From Planctomycetaceae bacterium (GTDB taxonomy: Bacteria; Planctomycetota; Planctomycetia; Pirellulales; PALSA-1355), in NCBI GenBank assembly GCA_003153375.1, contig PLYM01000152.1:20373-65517 (forward strand): 45,145 bases of DNA, written 5' to 3'. Position 1 is the stretch's first letter, and each line of letters begins with the position of its first letter. Below the pieces are notes generated by a model. It was not told where the DNA came from and made no database searches. It saw only the letters and a program-made list of their open reading frames with translations. Below, piece by piece: positions 18,204 through 26,464 of this stretch. The position numbers and the translations under genes are program-made.

Positions 18204-19035
18204 TGCTCTTAACATCCCTCAGCAGCTTCAGCGCTCTGCCGATTTCGGCTTTCTGGCGCACTGGATCCTGGGGAATTTCGCGCTCGATGGTGAGTGGACC
18301 GTGGTAGCCGATTTTGTCGAGGGTGCGCAGATACAGCTCCATGTTCACGTCGCCGTCACCGAGAGCAACTTCAGAGCCCCACTCCTGTCCCACTCGGGCG
18401 GCCCACTTGGCGTCCTTGCAGTGCACGCTGCGCACGTAGCGGCCCAGTTGCTCGAGGGCCTCGATCGGCTGGCCCGAGCCGTAGAGGATCATGTTGGCCG
18501 GGTCAAAGTTGATGAACAGATTGTTGCGCTCGGTGTCGCCGATGAACCGCAACAGCGCGTCGGCCGGCTCCTGCCCGGTTTCCAGGTGCAAGGCCTGTCC
18601 CTGGGCGCGGCAATGGTCGCAAATGTCGCGGGTCACGCCCAGCACCTCACGATACAAGGGGTCGCCGCTGTCGTGCGGCACGAAGCCCAGGTGCAAAGCC
18701 ACGACGTCGACGCCCAGCAATCGGGCAAAGTCGGCAATCTCTTTCATTTCGCGCGTCCGCTCGGCGCGCGTGGCCGGCGGCACGAGGCCCACGGTGCGCG
18801 TCACAGTCGGAATGTCGGCATAGCTCTCACCCTCGAAGCCGCCGAACACGGCCGTAATGCGAATGCCCATCGTCGCCAGCCGATCCAGGAAGCGTCGAGC
18901 GTGCTCGGGCGTGCGCGTGGCCTTGGCCGGGGCGTGCAGTTGAATGGTCGGAACGCCCAGCTCATGGGCCACTTCCAGCTTCACCCCCAAACCCGCGTCG
19001 CTGCTGGCGAATACGCCGAGAGGCCATTTTTCCAC
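18184..19035 (-). CDS. sugar phosphate isomerase/epimerase-like TIM barrel protein
   Basis: This 283-residue protein starts at GTG 19035, with GGAG about nine bases upstream. It belongs to the xylose-isomerase-like TIM barrel (AP endonuclease 2) superfamily. Likely metal ligands are the Glu in LHLETGQE, the Asp in NFDPANM, the His in SVHCKDA and the Glu in LTIERE. Members isomerise or epimerise sugars and inositol derivatives; the substrate here cannot be told. It lies 136 bases downstream of a Tat-exported Gfo/Idh oxidoreductase and DoxX on the same strand, a common planctomycete carbohydrate context. The C-terminal RLKAEG comes from a heptad repeat, and a second repeat lies upstream of the start. 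Confidence 0.9.
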   Translation of the reverse strand: MEKWPLGVFASSDAGLGVKLEVAHELGVPTIQLHAPAKATRTPEHARRFLDRLATMGIRITAVFGGFEGESYADIPTVTRTVGLVPPATRAERTREMKEIADFARLLGVDVVALHLGFVPHDSGDPLYREVLGVTRDICDHCRAQGQALHLETGQEPADALLRFIGDTERNNLFINFDPANMILYGSGQPIEALEQLGRYVRSVHCKDAKWAARVGQEWGSEVALGDGDVNMELYLRTLDKIGYHGPLTIEREIPQDPVRQKAEIGRALKLLRDVKSRLKAEG

Positions 19036-19057
19036 GCTGAAGCTCCGGGAGGGAATA

Positions 19058-19085
19058 GGCTGAAGGCTGAAGACTGAAGACTGAA
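19058..19085 (+). repeat. heptanucleotide tandem repeat (GGCTGAA)x4 upstream of TIM-barrel gene
   Basis: The units read GGCTGAA, GGCTGAA, GACTGAA, GACTGAA. They lie 23 bases upstream of the TIM-barrel start on the opposite strand sense, and are complementary to the repeat at that gene's 3' end. Confidence 0.95.
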
Positions 19086-19145
19086 GGTGCGTAATGCAAC
19101 GGGGCAGGCGCGAAAATGGGCGCGCTGCCCGATCACAGTGGGCTC

Positions 19146-19175
19146 ATGATAGGGCAGAGTGCGGCCGAGGTTCAA
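19146..19175 (-). promoter_or_regulatory. possible sigma70-type promoter for TIM-barrel gene
   Basis: On the minus strand TTGAAC (19170-19175) is followed after 18 bases by TATCAT (19146-19151). It overlaps the last codons of the upstream oxidoreductase gene. The predicted transcript would carry the heptad repeat in its 5' leader. Evidence is the hexamer match only. Confidence 0.35.
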
Positions 19176-20908
19176 GCGTTGTAGCGAGAGAGATCGGGCT
19201 TGACGCCTTCGGGCGTTTCATCGCTATCGATCTCGAACCACTCGTGCTTGAACTCGATGCGGCGGTTCTCGCGGATGGCGATGTTGGTCGTCAGCGCGAT
19301 CACGGCATCGCCCAACGCCACCTTGGGTTGGCAGCGCGGCATGTTCTTGGGGTCGGGATTGCGGATGCACCAGGCCCAATGCTCGATTTCCTCGGTATAG
19401 CCACGGCTTACCGGACCTTCGAGGGCCTTCTTGCCGATGGCCGCCGCTTCGCCGCCGCCACTTTGGGTCGTGTCGAGCGCTGGTCCCTTGCCCTTGGTCG
19501 AAACCGTGATGCTGGTCGTGGCCGGAGCACTGTTGCTGAACAGCATCACTTCCTGCTCGCGCTCCAGGATCAACGTTCCCTTGGTGCCCATCACGTTCTC
19601 GCCGTAGCCGCCAAAGCCGTTGCCATTGATCGACGAGTAGGTGACGCCGATTTTCTTGTTGGGGTCCTGCTCATAGCCCGGGCCGGGGAACTCATAGACG
19701 CAGTAGACGTGGTCCTCGCAATCGCGATCCAACGGGAACAGCGAGCGGATGCCGACGGCCGACACGGTCAGCGGCAGGGCCTTCTGGCCGTCCTCGCGCA
19801 AGCCGCTGATGAAGATGCCCGCGGCGTCCATCTGATGGCTGCCCAGTTCGGCCATCAAGCCGCCGCCCGTGCGATTCCACAGCCGCCAGCGAACGAGCTC
19901 TTCCATCGCCGAGCGTTTCTTGCCGTCGGCCAACGTGATGTCCTGATAGCCATAGTTCTCGGCCTTGACCGTGCTGTCCAGATATTGCAGCGTGAGCTGA
20001 TTGATCTCGTGTTCCAACCCGGCCATGGCGTCGGCGCGGGCCGCTTCATAGTCCCGTTTCAGCGAAGCCAGTTTGACGATCTCCTTGTTCAGCTTGTCGA
20101 TTGCCAGGCCCTTGGCGGTTTCCAGGTCTTTTTGCAGGCGAGCCAGGCGTTGTCCCATCTTGTCGTCGGGCAACGGCTGCGACCAGCTGTCGTGGCCCGG
20201 CAGATTGTCGCGGTGCCACTGGGCGCGAATGCTGTGGATGTCGCCGATCAAACCGCGGCGGATCGTGTCGACGGCGTTGTCATACAGAATGCTGTAATGC
20301 CGCTGGTGGCCCGTGGCCAGAATCTTGTTGAACTGTTGCGAGAAACGGGCCATCTCCTTGCACTCGTGTACGCTGTGCCCCATCAGCTTCTCGGTCAGCA
20401 CGTGCTTGCCGGCCCGCATGGCCTCGACGGCCACCGGGGCGTGCAGGTGCAGCGGCAGCGCGATGATCACGGCCTCGACGTCCGGATCCTTCAGCAGATC
20501 GTGGTAGTCCTGGTCATAAACCTTGACGTGCTTGCGCGCTTCGTCCTCGGTCTGCCAGCCATATTTCTTCATCAACCCGCAGCGAACCTTGAGCGTGTTT
20601 TCCGAGGCATGATCGCCGTGGAACGCGCGGTGAATGTTATAGGGCCGGATGTCGGCGATGGCCATGACCTGCACATAGCTGGGCGTGACGGCTCCCAGCA
20701 GCACGTTACCTTCGTCGCCGGTGCCGATCACGCCCACGCGCAGCGGATTGCCGACGGCCGCTTCGTAGCCGAAGTAGGCGGCGCCCAGGCCCGCGCCCGA
20801 AACGGCGCCGGCGGCGATGCTGGTCTTCAAAAAGTCGCGCCGCGTGACGCCGATGGCGTTTTGGAAATTTGCCTGGCCGACGGCTTTTTCTTCAGGTTTT
20901 AGGTACAT
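19172..20908 (-). CDS. Tat-exported Gfo/Idh/MocA oxidoreductase with helical insertion
   Basis: This 578-residue protein carries a twin-arginine signal (VTRRDFLKTS, R23-R24). A Rossmann motif follows at LRVGVIGTGDEG (about 56-67), then the Gfo/Idh active-site motif as TEKLM with K174 (usually EKP). Residues about 250-315 form a charged helical insertion, not usual in the family, between the Rossmann part and the C-terminal beta-sheet domain. Family members reduce or oxidise sugars and inositols with NAD(P); Tat export suggests it folds with cofactor before translocation. An AAAGG site precedes the ATG. Its start overlaps the end of the doxX gene by 17 bases, so the two are probably translated together. 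Confidence 0.92.
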   Translation of the reverse strand: MYLKPEEKAVGQANFQNAIGVTRRDFLKTSIAAGAVSGAGLGAAYFGYEAAVGNPLRVGVIGTGDEGNVLLGAVTPSYVQVMAIADIRPYNIHRAFHGDHASENTLKVRCGLMKKYGWQTEDEARKHVKVYDQDYHDLLKDPDVEAVIIALPLHLHAPVAVEAMRAGKHVLTEKLMGHSVHECKEMARFSQQFNKILATGHQRHYSILYDNAVDTIRRGLIGDIHSIRAQWHRDNLPGHDSWSQPLPDDKMGQRLARLQKDLETAKGLAIDKLNKEIVKLASLKRDYEAARADAMAGLEHEINQLTLQYLDSTVKAENYGYQDITLADGKKRSAMEELVRWRLWNRTGGGLMAELGSHQMDAAGIFISGLREDGQKALPLTVSAVGIRSLFPLDRDCEDHVYCVYEFPGPGYEQDPNKKIGVTYSSINGNGFGGYGENVMGTKGTLILEREQEVMLFSNSAPATTSITVSTKGKGPALDTTQSGGGEAAAIGKKALEGPVSRGYTEEIEHWAWCIRNPDPKNMPRCQPKVALGDAVIALTTNIAIRENRRIEFKHEWFEIDSDETPEGVKPDLSRYNA

Positions 20909-21833
20909 CGGTCTGACCTTTCGTCGAAGACGACCCCCAGAATAGATTTGTCAGAAAGAAATCGAGCCCGGCCCAGCGGCCCACCGGAGTGGTGGCCAGG
21001 GTGAGCAGCGCGAACATCTCGACCCATTGGTTATACGTAGGCACCGCGTCGCTGACCCAAAACGGCTGCATCATCACGACCGACGCCAGAAACAGGGCCC
21101 CGGCCACGCAGGCCAATCGCGTGAACAGCCCCAGCAGCAACAGTCCGCCAATGGCCAGAATACCATAAGTCATGGCCACATCGACCGCCTCGATTGACTT
21201 GGGGCGACGCGGAAACGGCCGCTCGGTGCGGGCTTCTTCGCCAACCAGGTCGTTCAGCGAATCCTCGAATTTCCGCTCCATCGTCTTCAGTTCGGCTGAC
21301 CAGCCGTTGGCCTCGCCGGTCAGCTGGCCCTGCCTTTCCGCGGTCCGCTTCTTTTGAAACGGCATATCACTGGACGGCACCTGGCGGCCGGCTTCCTTGC
21401 GCTGCCACTGGTGGATGTGCGTGGCCACGGCTTCTTCGTTCGCGGCCACCCAACTGTTGAGCTTGGTTTTATAATCTTCCAGCGCCTGGTTGGCTTGGTG
21501 CTGCTGCTCTTCGCTCAAGCTGAAGTGTCGGCCAAATTCCTGGCGCTCCGCATCCCAATCCTTCTGGACGGTCTTGTTCCAATTCTCCAGCGGATGCGAG
21601 TCACCCGCGACGCCATCGCCGTGCAGGAGCCGCTCAAAGCCGTGAAAGTCGGACAAATAGGCGTGGTACATCGGCGCCAGCGGGCCGCGCGCCGCCCGCA
21701 ACACCGGCTCCGAGGTCCATTGCGGATCGGCGTAGTGCTTCACGCCTTCGCTGAAAAAATGCCAGCCAATGTTCACCCGCAACAGCACAAGCATCACCAC
21801 CGTGGCGACGCCAATGGAAAATCGATGAGGCAC
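20892..21833 (-). CDS. DoxX family membrane protein
   Basis: This 313-residue protein starts at GTG 21833. A first hydrophobic helix lies at about 5-22. A long soluble loop of about 190 residues follows, with Glu/Lys/Gln-rich helical sequence. Then come two close helices (from about 225, GILAIGGLLLLGLF, to LASVVMM) and a final one near the C-terminus (MFALLTLATTPVGRWAGLD). The C-terminal portion is typical of DoxX/DoxD-like membrane proteins; the large inserted loop is longer than in standard DoxX. It is the first gene of a likely minus-strand operon with the Tat-exported oxidoreductase. A role as membrane electron-transfer partner is inference. Confidence 0.85.
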   Translation of the reverse strand: MPHRFSIGVATVVMLVLLRVNIGWHFFSEGVKHYADPQWTSEPVLRAARGPLAPMYHAYLSDFHGFERLLHGDGVAGDSHPLENWNKTVQKDWDAERQEFGRHFSLSEEQQHQANQALEDYKTKLNSWVAANEEAVATHIHQWQRKEAGRQVPSSDMPFQKKRTAERQGQLTGEANGWSAELKTMERKFEDSLNDLVGEEARTERPFPRRPKSIEAVDVAMTYGILAIGGLLLLGLFTRLACVAGALFLASVVMMQPFWVSDAVPTYNQWVEMFALLTLATTPVGRWAGLDFFLTNLFWGSSSTKGQTDVPKT

Positions 21834-22107
21834 CCTTCGAGATCTCCGGGAATGGCAGGCGGGCAGTTAGTCGAATCGCGGGCAATCGTGTGCGGATCAG
21901 GCGGGGCCAGCCAGCGGGCGGCCCCAGGGCCCAAACCCCCATTCTAAACTGCGACGGCGGAGCCAAGCTAGCCTCCCCCCGCCGACATTTCTGGCAACTA
22001 GGCCATGGTCGCGCTAGTCCTCTGCTCGAGTTGAAGTTTCCCGCCGATTGGCCAGACGATACGATTGACCCAGCGAACCTCTTCAGGCGGCACCTTGGCG
22101 GATCTCC

Positions 22108-23082
22108 ATGCGAATTGTTCTTTGCTACCCGGTCGAAAAGCGGCACTACGATCAGATTGCCGCCGTGGCTCCCCAAGCGGAACTGATCGATGCTGGCCAA
22201 CATCGGATCGCCGAGGAGATTATGGCGGCCGACATTTTCTGCGGCCACGCCAAGGTGCCCATGGATTGGCCGGCCGTGGTGCGAGCCGGGCGGTTGCGAT
22301 GGATTCAGTCCTCGGCCGCGGGGCTCGATCACTGCCTGGTCCCCTCGGTCGTCGAGTCGGACATCACAGTCACCAGCGCTTCGGGCGTCCTAGCCGACCA
22401 GGTTGCCGAACACGCCATGGCACTGATCTGCGGAATCACGCGCAGCTTGCCTGTCTTTTTTCGGGCCCAACAAGCCCGCGAGTTTGTTCGCCGCCCCACG
22501 CGCGACCTGCACCATGCAACCGTCGGTATCGTGGGCTTGGGCGGAGTGGGCCGTCGGATCGCCGAGGTCGTGAGTCCCTTCAAGACGCGTATCCTGGCGG
22601 TCGATGTCTTTCCGGTCGACAAGCCGTCGCACGTCGAGGAGCTATGGCCCGTCGAACGCCTGGACGAAATGCTCCGCCAGGTGGAGGTGCTGTTCCTCGC
22701 GGCGCCGCTAACCCCCTGGTCTCGCGGCATGATCGACGCCGCGAAGCTGGCCCTGCTTCCGCCCGGCGCGATTCTGATCAACGTTGCGCGGGGACCACTG
22801 GTAGTCGAGGCCGACCTGGTGGCGGCGTTGCGCGCCGGTCATCTGGCCGCCGCGGGCTTGGACGTCACGGAAGAAGAGCCGCTGCCGACCGTGAGCCCGC
22901 TTTGGGATTTCGAGAATGTCATCATCACACCGCACGTTGGCGGTCAGAGCCGGCTGCGCATCGATCAAATGACCGATTTTTTCTGCGCCAATTTAGCGCG
23001 CTACCTGGCGGGCCAACCGTTGGCAAATCTGGTCGATAAGCGGCTCGGATTTCCGATCCGCGTGGCGAAGACGGCGCGCTAG
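22108..23082 (+). CDS. D-2-hydroxyacid dehydrogenase family protein
   Basis: The protein has 324 residues, a usual length. The NAD-binding motif GLGGVG is at 143-148. The three catalytic positions of the family are present: R228 (NVARGPLV), E257 (DVTEEEPLP) and H276 (TPHVGG). Such enzymes reduce 2-keto acids to D-2-hydroxy acids with NAD(P)H, for example glyoxylate, hydroxypyruvate or phosphoglycerate; the substrate is not evident here. It is cytoplasmic and divergent from doxX, with a 274-base intergenic region in which I see no clear promoter. It stands alone, with the kinase gene 131 bases downstream. Confidence 0.93.
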   Translation: MRIVLCYPVEKRHYDQIAAVAPQAELIDAGQHRIAEEIMAADIFCGHAKVPMDWPAVVRAGRLRWIQSSAAGLDHCLVPSVVESDITVTSASGVLADQVAEHAMALICGITRSLPVFFRAQQAREFVRRPTRDLHHATVGIVGLGGVGRRIAEVVSPFKTRILAVDVFPVDKPSHVEELWPVERLDEMLRQVEVLFLAAPLTPWSRGMIDAAKLALLPPGAILINVARGPLVVEADLVAALRAGHLAAAGLDVTEEEPLPTVSPLWDFENVIITPHVGGQSRLRIDQMTDFFCANLARYLAGQPLANLVDKRLGFPIRVAKTAR

Positions 23083-23213
23083 CTCGGTGCCGCGACGGGA
23101 GCGTGCTAGCGCCCCCCTCGCCTGAGTATAGGGCTGGACGTGTCAAGTGAAATCGGCCTAAGATGGATCGCGCCACCGAAGTCGTCACCTTCAGGATGTA
23201 GGAGGCAGCACGT

Positions 23214-24317
23214 ATGTCGACCACGACGTTTCAGCAGGGCACGCCGACCCTGACTTACGAGGGGCAGCCCGCGGCCCATTGCTCGGACGAGTTGCTCGAG
23301 CGCTACGAAGGCTTGATTGCCGCACAGCGGATGAGTTGGACCGAGCACTTGCACCTGACCCGGCGGCTCGGCTCGGGCGGACAGGGCGTCGTTTACCTCA
23401 GCGAGCGGCGCGGCACCGACAATTTCACGCTGCCGGTTGCGCTCAAAATCTTCTCGCCCGCCCGCTACGAAGATGCGCGGAGCTACGACGAGGCCATGGC
23501 GCGGATCGCGCAGGTCGCGGCCCGCGTGGCCCAGATTCAGCAGGATAACTTGCTGGATGTTCACAACTTCGTCGATCGCGATCGCATTCGCATCATGGAG
23601 ATGGAGTGGATCGACGGCTACGACCTTGGCCGGCTGTTAACGCGCGAAATGCTCGAGCGCAGCCGTGAACGCGTCAGCAATCGCCGCTGGGAGCACTTAA
23701 ACGACGTGATCGTCACGGCCGGTCCCGTGCAGCCGCGTTTGAAACCCGGTATCGCCATTTCGATCGTTCGCGAGTGCCTGGCGGGGCTGGCGGCGCTGCA
23801 CCGCGAGGGGATCGTGCACGGCGACCTCAAGCCATCGAACATTATGCTCAAGCGAACGGGCAACGCGAAGATCGTCGACATCGGCTCGGCCTTCGAAATG
23901 ACCAACGCGCCCGTCCAGCGCACCTGCACGCCGACTTACTCGGCCCCCGAAGTGCTGGATCGTGGCGATTGTTCGCCGCGCTCCGATCTGGCCAGCCTGG
24001 GCTACGTGCTGATCGAGATTCTGGCCGGCCGCCCGGCGTTTCCCGGCCGACCGTCGTTCCACGAGCTTCTGGAAGCCAAGCGCAACCTGGCCAATCGCTT
24101 GCACGAGATTCTGCCGCGAGAGGTCGTCTGCAACGAACTGTTGATGAATTTCTGCCGTGGTCTGATCGCTCCCGATCCGATGCGCCGCTTCCCCAGTGCC
24201 GAGGCCGCCGAAATGGTCAAGGAAGGCGCTGCCAGCTTCCATCGCCAGCTGATCAAGGGCGACCTGGCAAGCGAATACGAAAACGAAATTCGTCTCTGGT
24301 TGGAAGAGCTCGAATAG
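23214..24317 (+). CDS. Hanks-type Ser/Thr protein kinase (soluble, non-RD)
   Basis: This 367-residue kinase has a glycine-rich loop GSGGQG at 53-58, ATP-binding K78, the catalytic loop HGDLKPSN at 202-209 (D204) and a magnesium motif VDIGSA (D222). HGD in place of HRD makes it a non-RD kinase, and DIG replaces DFG, but all essential residues are kept, so it is probably active. There is no transmembrane segment. An insert of about 30 residues (about 147-176) lies between the hinge region and the C-lobe. GGAGG lies eight bases before the start. The gene is monocistronic and convergent with a Gfo/Idh gene; the target is unknown. Confidence 0.92.
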   Translation: MSTTTFQQGTPTLTYEGQPAAHCSDELLERYEGLIAAQRMSWTEHLHLTRRLGSGGQGVVYLSERRGTDNFTLPVALKIFSPARYEDARSYDEAMARIAQVAARVAQIQQDNLLDVHNFVDRDRIRIMEMEWIDGYDLGRLLTREMLERSRERVSNRRWEHLNDVIVTAGPVQPRLKPGIAISIVRECLAGLAALHREGIVHGDLKPSNIMLKRTGNAKIVDIGSAFEMTNAPVQRTCTPTYSAPEVLDRGDCSPRSDLASLGYVLIEILAGRPAFPGRPSFHELLEAKRNLANRLHEILPREVVCNELLMNFCRGLIAPDPMRRFPSAEAAEMVKEGAASFHRQLIKGDLASEYENEIRLWLEELE

Positions 24318-24353
24318 CGACGCGCCGCCCGATCGCGACGACTGCTGGGGCGT

Positions 24354-25373
24354 CTACTGCGCTTCGAGCGAAATGCGGCAGCCTTCCGCGTGGCTGCGAT
24401 GCGCCTGTTGCACGATCTGCATCGCCCGATAGGCGTCTTCCAAGCCGCTGGTGTTGCGCACCAGGCTGGTGACCGACCGGTGGAAGTGCGACAGCATTTG
24501 CTCGCCCACGGGTCGTTCGCTGTCGAGCGACTCCATGTGCCGTCCTGCTTTGTCGAACCAGACCAAGGTTGACGGCAGATCGATGAACGCGATGCCCTCC
24601 TCGCAGGCAACTTGCAGCGCTGCCGGCGGGCGATAGGCCACGGCCTCGGGCCAGCAGGCCGGCATATAGCGACCCGAGCTGATTTGGGCCGTGATCCGTG
24701 TGCCGGGGCCACTGGGACCGGAAAAGTCGAGACTCATCATCTCGTAGTCGATTTCTTCCGGGTCTGCCTGCGTCACATGCGATAGGCCCAGCACCGAAGT
24801 CGGTTCGCCCCCCACGACATATCGGCACCAGTCGACCAGCTCGACCAGGTCGTGCGTGCGCGAAACGCCGGCTTTTGGCAGCGTGCGCGGACCCGATTGG
24901 CCTTCGGTGGGCACGCGTTGGTGACAAAACAGCAGCCGGGGACTTCCCAGCCGAGTGGCGATCAACTCCTTGAGCCTGAGCGTGGCCGGGGCCTGCCGAC
25001 GCGGGAACTCGGCCATGAATGCCACGCCCGATGCCTCGACCCGTTCCTTGATTTGTCGGGCTTGTTCAGGATCGAAGTCCAGCGCCGCGGCACAGTACAC
25101 CGCCTTGCCAGCATCGCAGGCTGCCAGGATTGGCAGCGCGCCGTACCATTGGCCCGAGAGCACGAGCACGATGTCTACGTCCTCGCGCTCAGTCAGCACA
25201 CGAAAGCCGTCGACGGCCGTGGCACCGAAGTCCTTGGCCGCGATTTCCGCGCGGTGAGCCACCGGCTCGCAGACCGCTCGCACTTCGAAGCGATCGCTGA
25301 GCGCGCGCAGAGCGGGACGGTGTCTGACTTCCCAGGCATTGCCCAGGCCCACAAGACCGACGCGTAACTTCAT
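24354..25373 (-). CDS. Gfo/Idh/MocA family protein lacking the EKP active-site motif
   Basis: From ATG 25373 the protein has 339 residues; an upstream in-frame start at 25427 adds sequence without family similarity. The Rossmann motif is VGLVGLGNAW (5-14). Where family members carry EKP with the catalytic lysine, this protein reads YCAAALD (about 93-99), so the usual catalytic Lys is missing. The C-terminal domain is otherwise typical. It may bind NAD(P) without oxidoreductase activity or use another residue (inference). A good promoter lies about 110 bases upstream. Confidence 0.85.
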   Translation of the reverse strand: MKLRVGLVGLGNAWEVRHRPALRALSDRFEVRAVCEPVAHRAEIAAKDFGATAVDGFRVLTEREDVDIVLVLSGQWYGALPILAACDAGKAVYCAAALDFDPEQARQIKERVEASGVAFMAEFPRRQAPATLRLKELIATRLGSPRLLFCHQRVPTEGQSGPRTLPKAGVSRTHDLVELVDWCRYVVGGEPTSVLGLSHVTQADPEEIDYEMMSLDFSGPSGPGTRITAQISSGRYMPACWPEAVAYRPPAALQVACEEGIAFIDLPSTLVWFDKAGRHMESLDSERPVGEQMLSHFHRSVTSLVRNTSGLEDAYRAMQIVQQAHRSHAEGCRISLEAQ

Positions 25374-25908
25374 GAGAAAGATTGCTTTAGAGGTGCGCCA
25401 GCACGTCAACTCCTTGCGTGCGGCCATTTTGAGACGAACCTGTGTCTCGCTCGGTCGTCGTGATTATAGCGGCGCGCAAGCCTAACTCAATTCAATTCTT
25501 GTTTGTCGCAACCAACTTCCGTCGTTTTTTGGTGCTAGAAACGGCGACTTGGGCCGCCGCGATTTCTTTCGCGTTGGCAATGGTGGGCCATCCCACCCAG
25601 TAGTATGCCACCCCAATGGGTCGTTAAGGTTTGCTCAATTTATGGTTGCATATAAAGTCGACCCAGATAGACTAAACGCTCGCTTTTGGGTATCCGCTTT
25701 TTTTCGTCCCGCCAATTCGGGGTCTAAGCCAGTTTGCCATGGAGGGTCACTCGCGACCTCTCTCCCGGGCGTGCCTGTCTTGCTCCCTCAGTGATGTGCT
25801 TGTCCCAAGCATGCACGTTATCGGCCGACGACGAGAGACCGGTGCCTAAGGCAATGGAGCAAACGGGGCAAAACGAGTCGTGATGTCTAACTTGAAGGAG
25901 CAATTCTG
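25374..25908. other. 535-base intergenic region with lower GC
   Basis: This divergent gap separates a Gfo/Idh gene (minus) and a thioredoxin-like gene (plus). It holds the minus-strand promoter at 25463-25490 and, near its right end, the AAGGAG site of the thioredoxin-like gene. The middle (about 25480-25720) is visibly richer in A and T than the neighbouring coding DNA. An 81-codon frame at 25549-25794 has no recognisable features and no good ribosome-binding site. I see no RNA gene. Confidence 0.5.
25463..25490 (-). promoter_or_regulatory. sigma70-type promoter for the Gfo/Idh gene
   Basis: On the minus strand TTGAGT (25485-25490) and a perfect TATAAT (25463-25468) are separated by 16 bases, pointing to the Gfo/Idh gene that starts at 25373. 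The predicted leader is about 80 bases. Confidence 0.6.
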
Positions 25909-26334
25909 ATGATGATGCAACTTACGCTCAGCATCCTGCTGCAATCGGCGGTCTTGACCGCGGGTGCCAATGACTACGCCAGCGCCTACAACCAATCGGT
26001 CGAAACCGGTCGCCCCCTGGTCGTGCTGCTCGGGGCCGACTGGTGCCCGGGCTGCCAGCGGATGAAGAGCGGAGCGATTCCGGAAGTGGAACGGCAAGGT
26101 GGGCTCAACAAGGTCGCCTTTGCCCAGGTCAACACCGACCATCAACGGGACTTGGCCGGCCAGCTCATGCAGGGCAGCTCGATTCCCCAACTGGTTATGT
26201 TCTATAAGACTGACACAGGTTGGAAACGTCGGCAGCTGACGGGTGCTCGCAGTGCTAGCGACATCCGGGCGTTCTTGGATCGCCCGCTGGAAGGCCAGGC
26301 GACGGCCAGCGAACTGAGCAGCAGCAACCGCTAG
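25909..26334 (+). CDS. exported thioredoxin-like protein
   Basis: This 141-residue protein has a short signal-like N-terminus (LTLSILLQSAVLTAGA) and a thioredoxin-fold active site WCPGC with C46 and C49. A cis-proline region follows as SSIPQLVMF. The length fits a single thioredoxin domain. It probably acts as a periplasmic thiol-disulfide reductase or oxidase; redox direction cannot be told from sequence. AAGGAG lies eight bases before the first of three consecutive ATG codons. It is a single-gene unit that converges on another Gfo/Idh gene. Confidence 0.9.
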   Translation: MMMQLTLSILLQSAVLTAGANDYASAYNQSVETGRPLVVLLGADWCPGCQRMKSGAIPEVERQGGLNKVAFAQVNTDHQRDLAGQLMQGSSIPQLVMFYKTDTGWKRRQLTGARSASDIRAFLDRPLEGQATASELSSSNR

Positions 26335-26369
26335 CCACCCCCTTTGTGAACCTCAACACGCCGTGCTCC

Positions 26370-26410
26370 CCGGGTGCCTTGGTGCCCGGCGGGGCTCGGC
26401 TGTGTTTTTT
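26370..26410 (+). terminator. possible terminator after thioredoxin-like gene
   Basis: CCGGG (26370-26374) can pair with CCCGG (26385-26389), and a run of six T follows at 26405-26410. The distance between stem and T run is longer than normal, so the call is weak. Confidence 0.3.
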
Positions 26411-26464
26411 GGCCGGCCCCCGGTTTCGCACGCGACCTGGGCGGGGCCGTCACGGCAAGCGCCG

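Noticed and set aside
18115-19077. Open frame of 320 codons on the plus strand
   Set aside because: It is the antisense of the TIM-barrel gene, whose metal-binding motifs are on the minus strand.
19094-20902. Open frame of 602 codons on the plus strand
   Set aside because: It is antisense to the Tat-exported oxidoreductase, which has recognisable motifs; the plus-strand product does not.
25549-25794. 81-codon open frame in the 535-base gap
   Set aside because: No ribosome-binding site, no recognisable domain, and composition like the surrounding non-coding DNA.
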